This document shows, in pieces, positions 62,753 to 64,000 of a stretch of DNA of 64,000 bases. Location: positions 414,913 to 478,912 of the forward strand of contig CAIVQH010000060.1 in NCBI GenBank assembly GCA_903907995.1. Direction: 5' to 3'. The notes beneath the pieces are model-generated. The model did not search any database. It saw nothing but the letters and a program-made list of their open reading frames with translations, and was not told the DNA's origin. The DNA comes from an uncultured Verrucomicrobiota bacterium (GTDB taxonomy: Bacteria > Verrucomicrobiota > Verrucomicrobiia > Limisphaerales > UBA9464). Position numbers and translations under genes: made by a program. Numbering within the stretch: position 1 is the stretch's first letter; each line of letters opens with the position of its first letter.

Positions 62753-63649
62753 TCACTTCCCTGCCGGCTTCAGATGCCGGTCGAAGAAGGCGAGCATGGC
62801 GGCGTCGGCCTTTTCTGCATCCGCGTCTTTAAAGCCGTGCCCGGCGCCTTCAAGGGTGAGCAGTTCGGCCTCGACCGCGCTCGCCTTGAGGCGGTCCACC
62901 ATCCACACGGCCTGCTCATGGGCGACGTATTTGTCCTGGGTGCCGTGGATGCAGAGCGTGGGCGCAGCCTTCGGGGTGACCCAATAAAGCGGGCTGCCGA
63001 CGATGTGCTCCCGGCGCTTCTGCTCCAGATTTCCGCCGAAAAAGAGCGGCAACACCTCATGGGCATCCACGCTTTTGCCGTAGGACTGCGTGAAATCGCT
63101 CGGCCCATAATAACTCACCACGCAGTTCACCGCGCTGGACTGATCAAGATGCCCCTCGCCCTCGAAGGACGGCTCACCCGCCGTCACGCCCAAGAATAGG
63201 GCAAGATGCCCGCCGGCCGAGCCGCCCATCGTACCGATGCGGGCCGGATCGAGGTGGTACTTCGCGGCGTTCGCGCGGAGCCAGCGGACGGCCGCCTTGC
63301 AATCCTGCACCGCTGCGGGGAACTGGTACGCGGGTGCGAGCCGGTATGTCACCGTCACGGCCACGTAGCCGTGCTGGGCCAGCGTGAGGCAGAGCTTGTC
63401 ATAGCCGTCCCGCGTGCCCGCCCGGAAGCCCCCACCGTGGATGCACACGATCGCCGGGAACGGGCCTTCCCCCTTCTCCGGACGCGCGAGGTCCAGTTGC
63501 AGGTGCTGGTTGTCGGGGTTGGCAAATTCCAGCCCCCGCTCAAAGACAACCCCTTCGGACACCGCCAGATCGGCGGCGCGCAGAGGCGCAATGGTGGAAA
63601 CCAAACTCGCAAACGTAAGCAACGCGATGACGACGCGGAGGAATTTCAT
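62753..63649 (-). CDS. Secreted alpha/beta hydrolase (BD-FAE/esterase-lipase type)
   Basis: A 298-residue protein with a signal peptide (VVIALLTFASLVSTIAPLRA). The oxyanion motif HGGG (71-74, in CIHGGGFRAG), the nucleophile S144 (GGSAGG), the Asp in GTQDKYV and the His in GAGHGF form the complete triad of the hormone-sensitive lipase-like esterases, which often deacetylate xylan or other acetylated sugars. ATG 63649 matches the signal peptide. It converges on the RNB gene, the stops 10 bp apart. Confidence 0.88.
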   Translation of the reverse strand: MKFLRVVIALLTFASLVSTIAPLRAADLAVSEGVVFERGLEFANPDNQHLQLDLARPEKGEGPFPAIVCIHGGGFRAGTRDGYDKLCLTLAQHGYVAVTVTYRLAPAYQFPAAVQDCKAAVRWLRANAAKYHLDPARIGTMGGSAGGHLALFLGVTAGEPSFEGEGHLDQSSAVNCVVSYYGPSDFTQSYGKSVDAHEVLPLFFGGNLEQKRREHIVGSPLYWVTPKAAPTLCIHGTQDKYVAHEQAVWMVDRLKASAVEAELLTLEGAGHGFKDADAEKADAAMLAFFDRHLKPAGK

Positions 63650-63765
63650 GTGGTGGTCCGAAATGGATAGCGCCACGGAACAACGGTGGCGAGGGCTGTT
63701 TCGCCGGTCGGCAGATGAAAAATGCCGGCCAAACCGGCGGAAAAAATGGAGAAAAAGGGAAGGAG

Positions 63766-63842
63766 TGGTGCACCCGTGAGGAGTCGAACCTCAAACCTGC
63801 TGATCCGTAGTCAGCTGCTCTATCCAATTGAGCTACGGATGC
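63766..63842 (-). tRNA. tRNA-Arg(ACG)
   Basis: A complete minus-strand cloverleaf. The acceptor GCATCCG pairs with CGGGTGC (one G-T pair). The D stem is GCTC/GAGC, the anticodon stem GCTGA/TCAGC with loop CTACGGA (anticodon ACG), the variable loop has 5 nt, and the T stem is TGAGG/CCTCA with loop TTCGACT. The CCA end is encoded. ACG implies that A34 is edited to inosine by TadA, as usual in bacteria. Confidence 0.96.
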
Positions 63843-63957
63843 ACAACGCGGCGCGGAAGCTAGGAACCGGAGGGGGGTGAGGCAAGCCGTTTTTCCAAAT
63901 CGTTTTTTGAAGACCCGGATCGAGGCGTCCAGCGCGCCTCGGTGGGGCGAGCGTCCT

Positions 63958-64000
63958 CGCGAGCCGCAGCAGCCCCTAGAGAGGGTGGCTACGGCTCGCG
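63958..64000. repeat. Palindrome at the right edge
   Basis: CGCGAGCCG (63958-63966) is complementary to CGGCTCGCG (63992-64000), with further partial pairing inside (CAGC/GGTGGCT). The arm is cut by the window end, so the element may continue. It resembles the other palindromic intergenic elements in this window. Confidence 0.5.

Overview
The window is GC-rich chromosomal DNA from a Gram-negative bacterium, most likely a member of the Verrucomicrobiota (Opitutales/Limisphaerales-like). The reasons are: an LpxC-FabZ fusion followed by LpxA (lipid A synthesis), a DUF5069 protein, an ECF sigma factor carrying a long membrane-anchored C-terminal extension, many GTG/TTG starts, short GC-rich inverted repeats between genes, and a lexA promoter with a TGTTC-N4-GAACA operator. 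The assignment is inferred from gene content only; there is no rRNA gene in the window. The single RNA gene seen is a tRNA-Arg(ACG) near the right end.

Layout. 0-5.6 kb: two PepSY-like membrane proteins, the sigma factor fusion, a secreted beta-propeller protein and a PhyH-type dioxygenase. 5.7-10.4 kb (minus): a Tat-exported N,N-dimethylformamidase-like protein with a LamG domain, an orphan ParA-like ATPase and an RhlE-type helicase. 10.6-19.0 kb: small proteins, a PyrE-like phosphoribosyltransferase, PurN, a GT21-like glycosyltransferase, DUF5069, a fungal-type cytosine deaminase, an RsuA-type pseudouridine synthase, a macro-domain protein, LpxC-FabZ and LpxA. 19.0-29.3 kb: an RbsD/FucU protein, two glycosidase-like proteins, LysA, small proteins, then HAD, DUF547, TVP38 and a flavin disulfide reductase in a row. 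29.5-34.7 kb: a truncated receiver-Hpt relic facing a 1552-residue hybrid histidine kinase. 34.8-45.4 kb: MqnA, a three-gene RND efflux operon with a divergent LysR regulator, a eukaryotic-type HisA, and a pseudo-receiver/membrane protein/HemQ operon. 45.4-51.7 kb: a TPR protein, infC, an Hsp70 and a secreted c-type cytochrome-like protein. 51.7-57.5 kb: the SOS locus and a response regulator. 57.5-63.9 kb: a broken propeller gene, small proteins, a GIY-YIG nuclease, a PRC-barrel protein, an RNB exonuclease, an esterase and tRNA-Arg.

The most striking locus is at 51.7-56.8 kb. lexA, preceded by a near-palindromic LexA box and a second one-mismatch box, is followed after 32 bp by one 1474-codon gene that joins a complete Y-family polymerase (DinB/Pol IV, catalytic carboxylates present) to a complete C-family polymerase (DnaE/DnaE2-like, PHP domain and catalytic aspartates present). 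It reads as a single-chain, SOS-controlled translesion mutasome. A second theme is a set of inverted-repeat elements, several with near-perfect 23-26 bp arms, placed at gene 3' ends, often between convergent genes and sometimes supplying their stop codons. A third is two enzymes that look more fungal than bacterial (HisA/His6 type and Fcy1-type cytosine deaminase).
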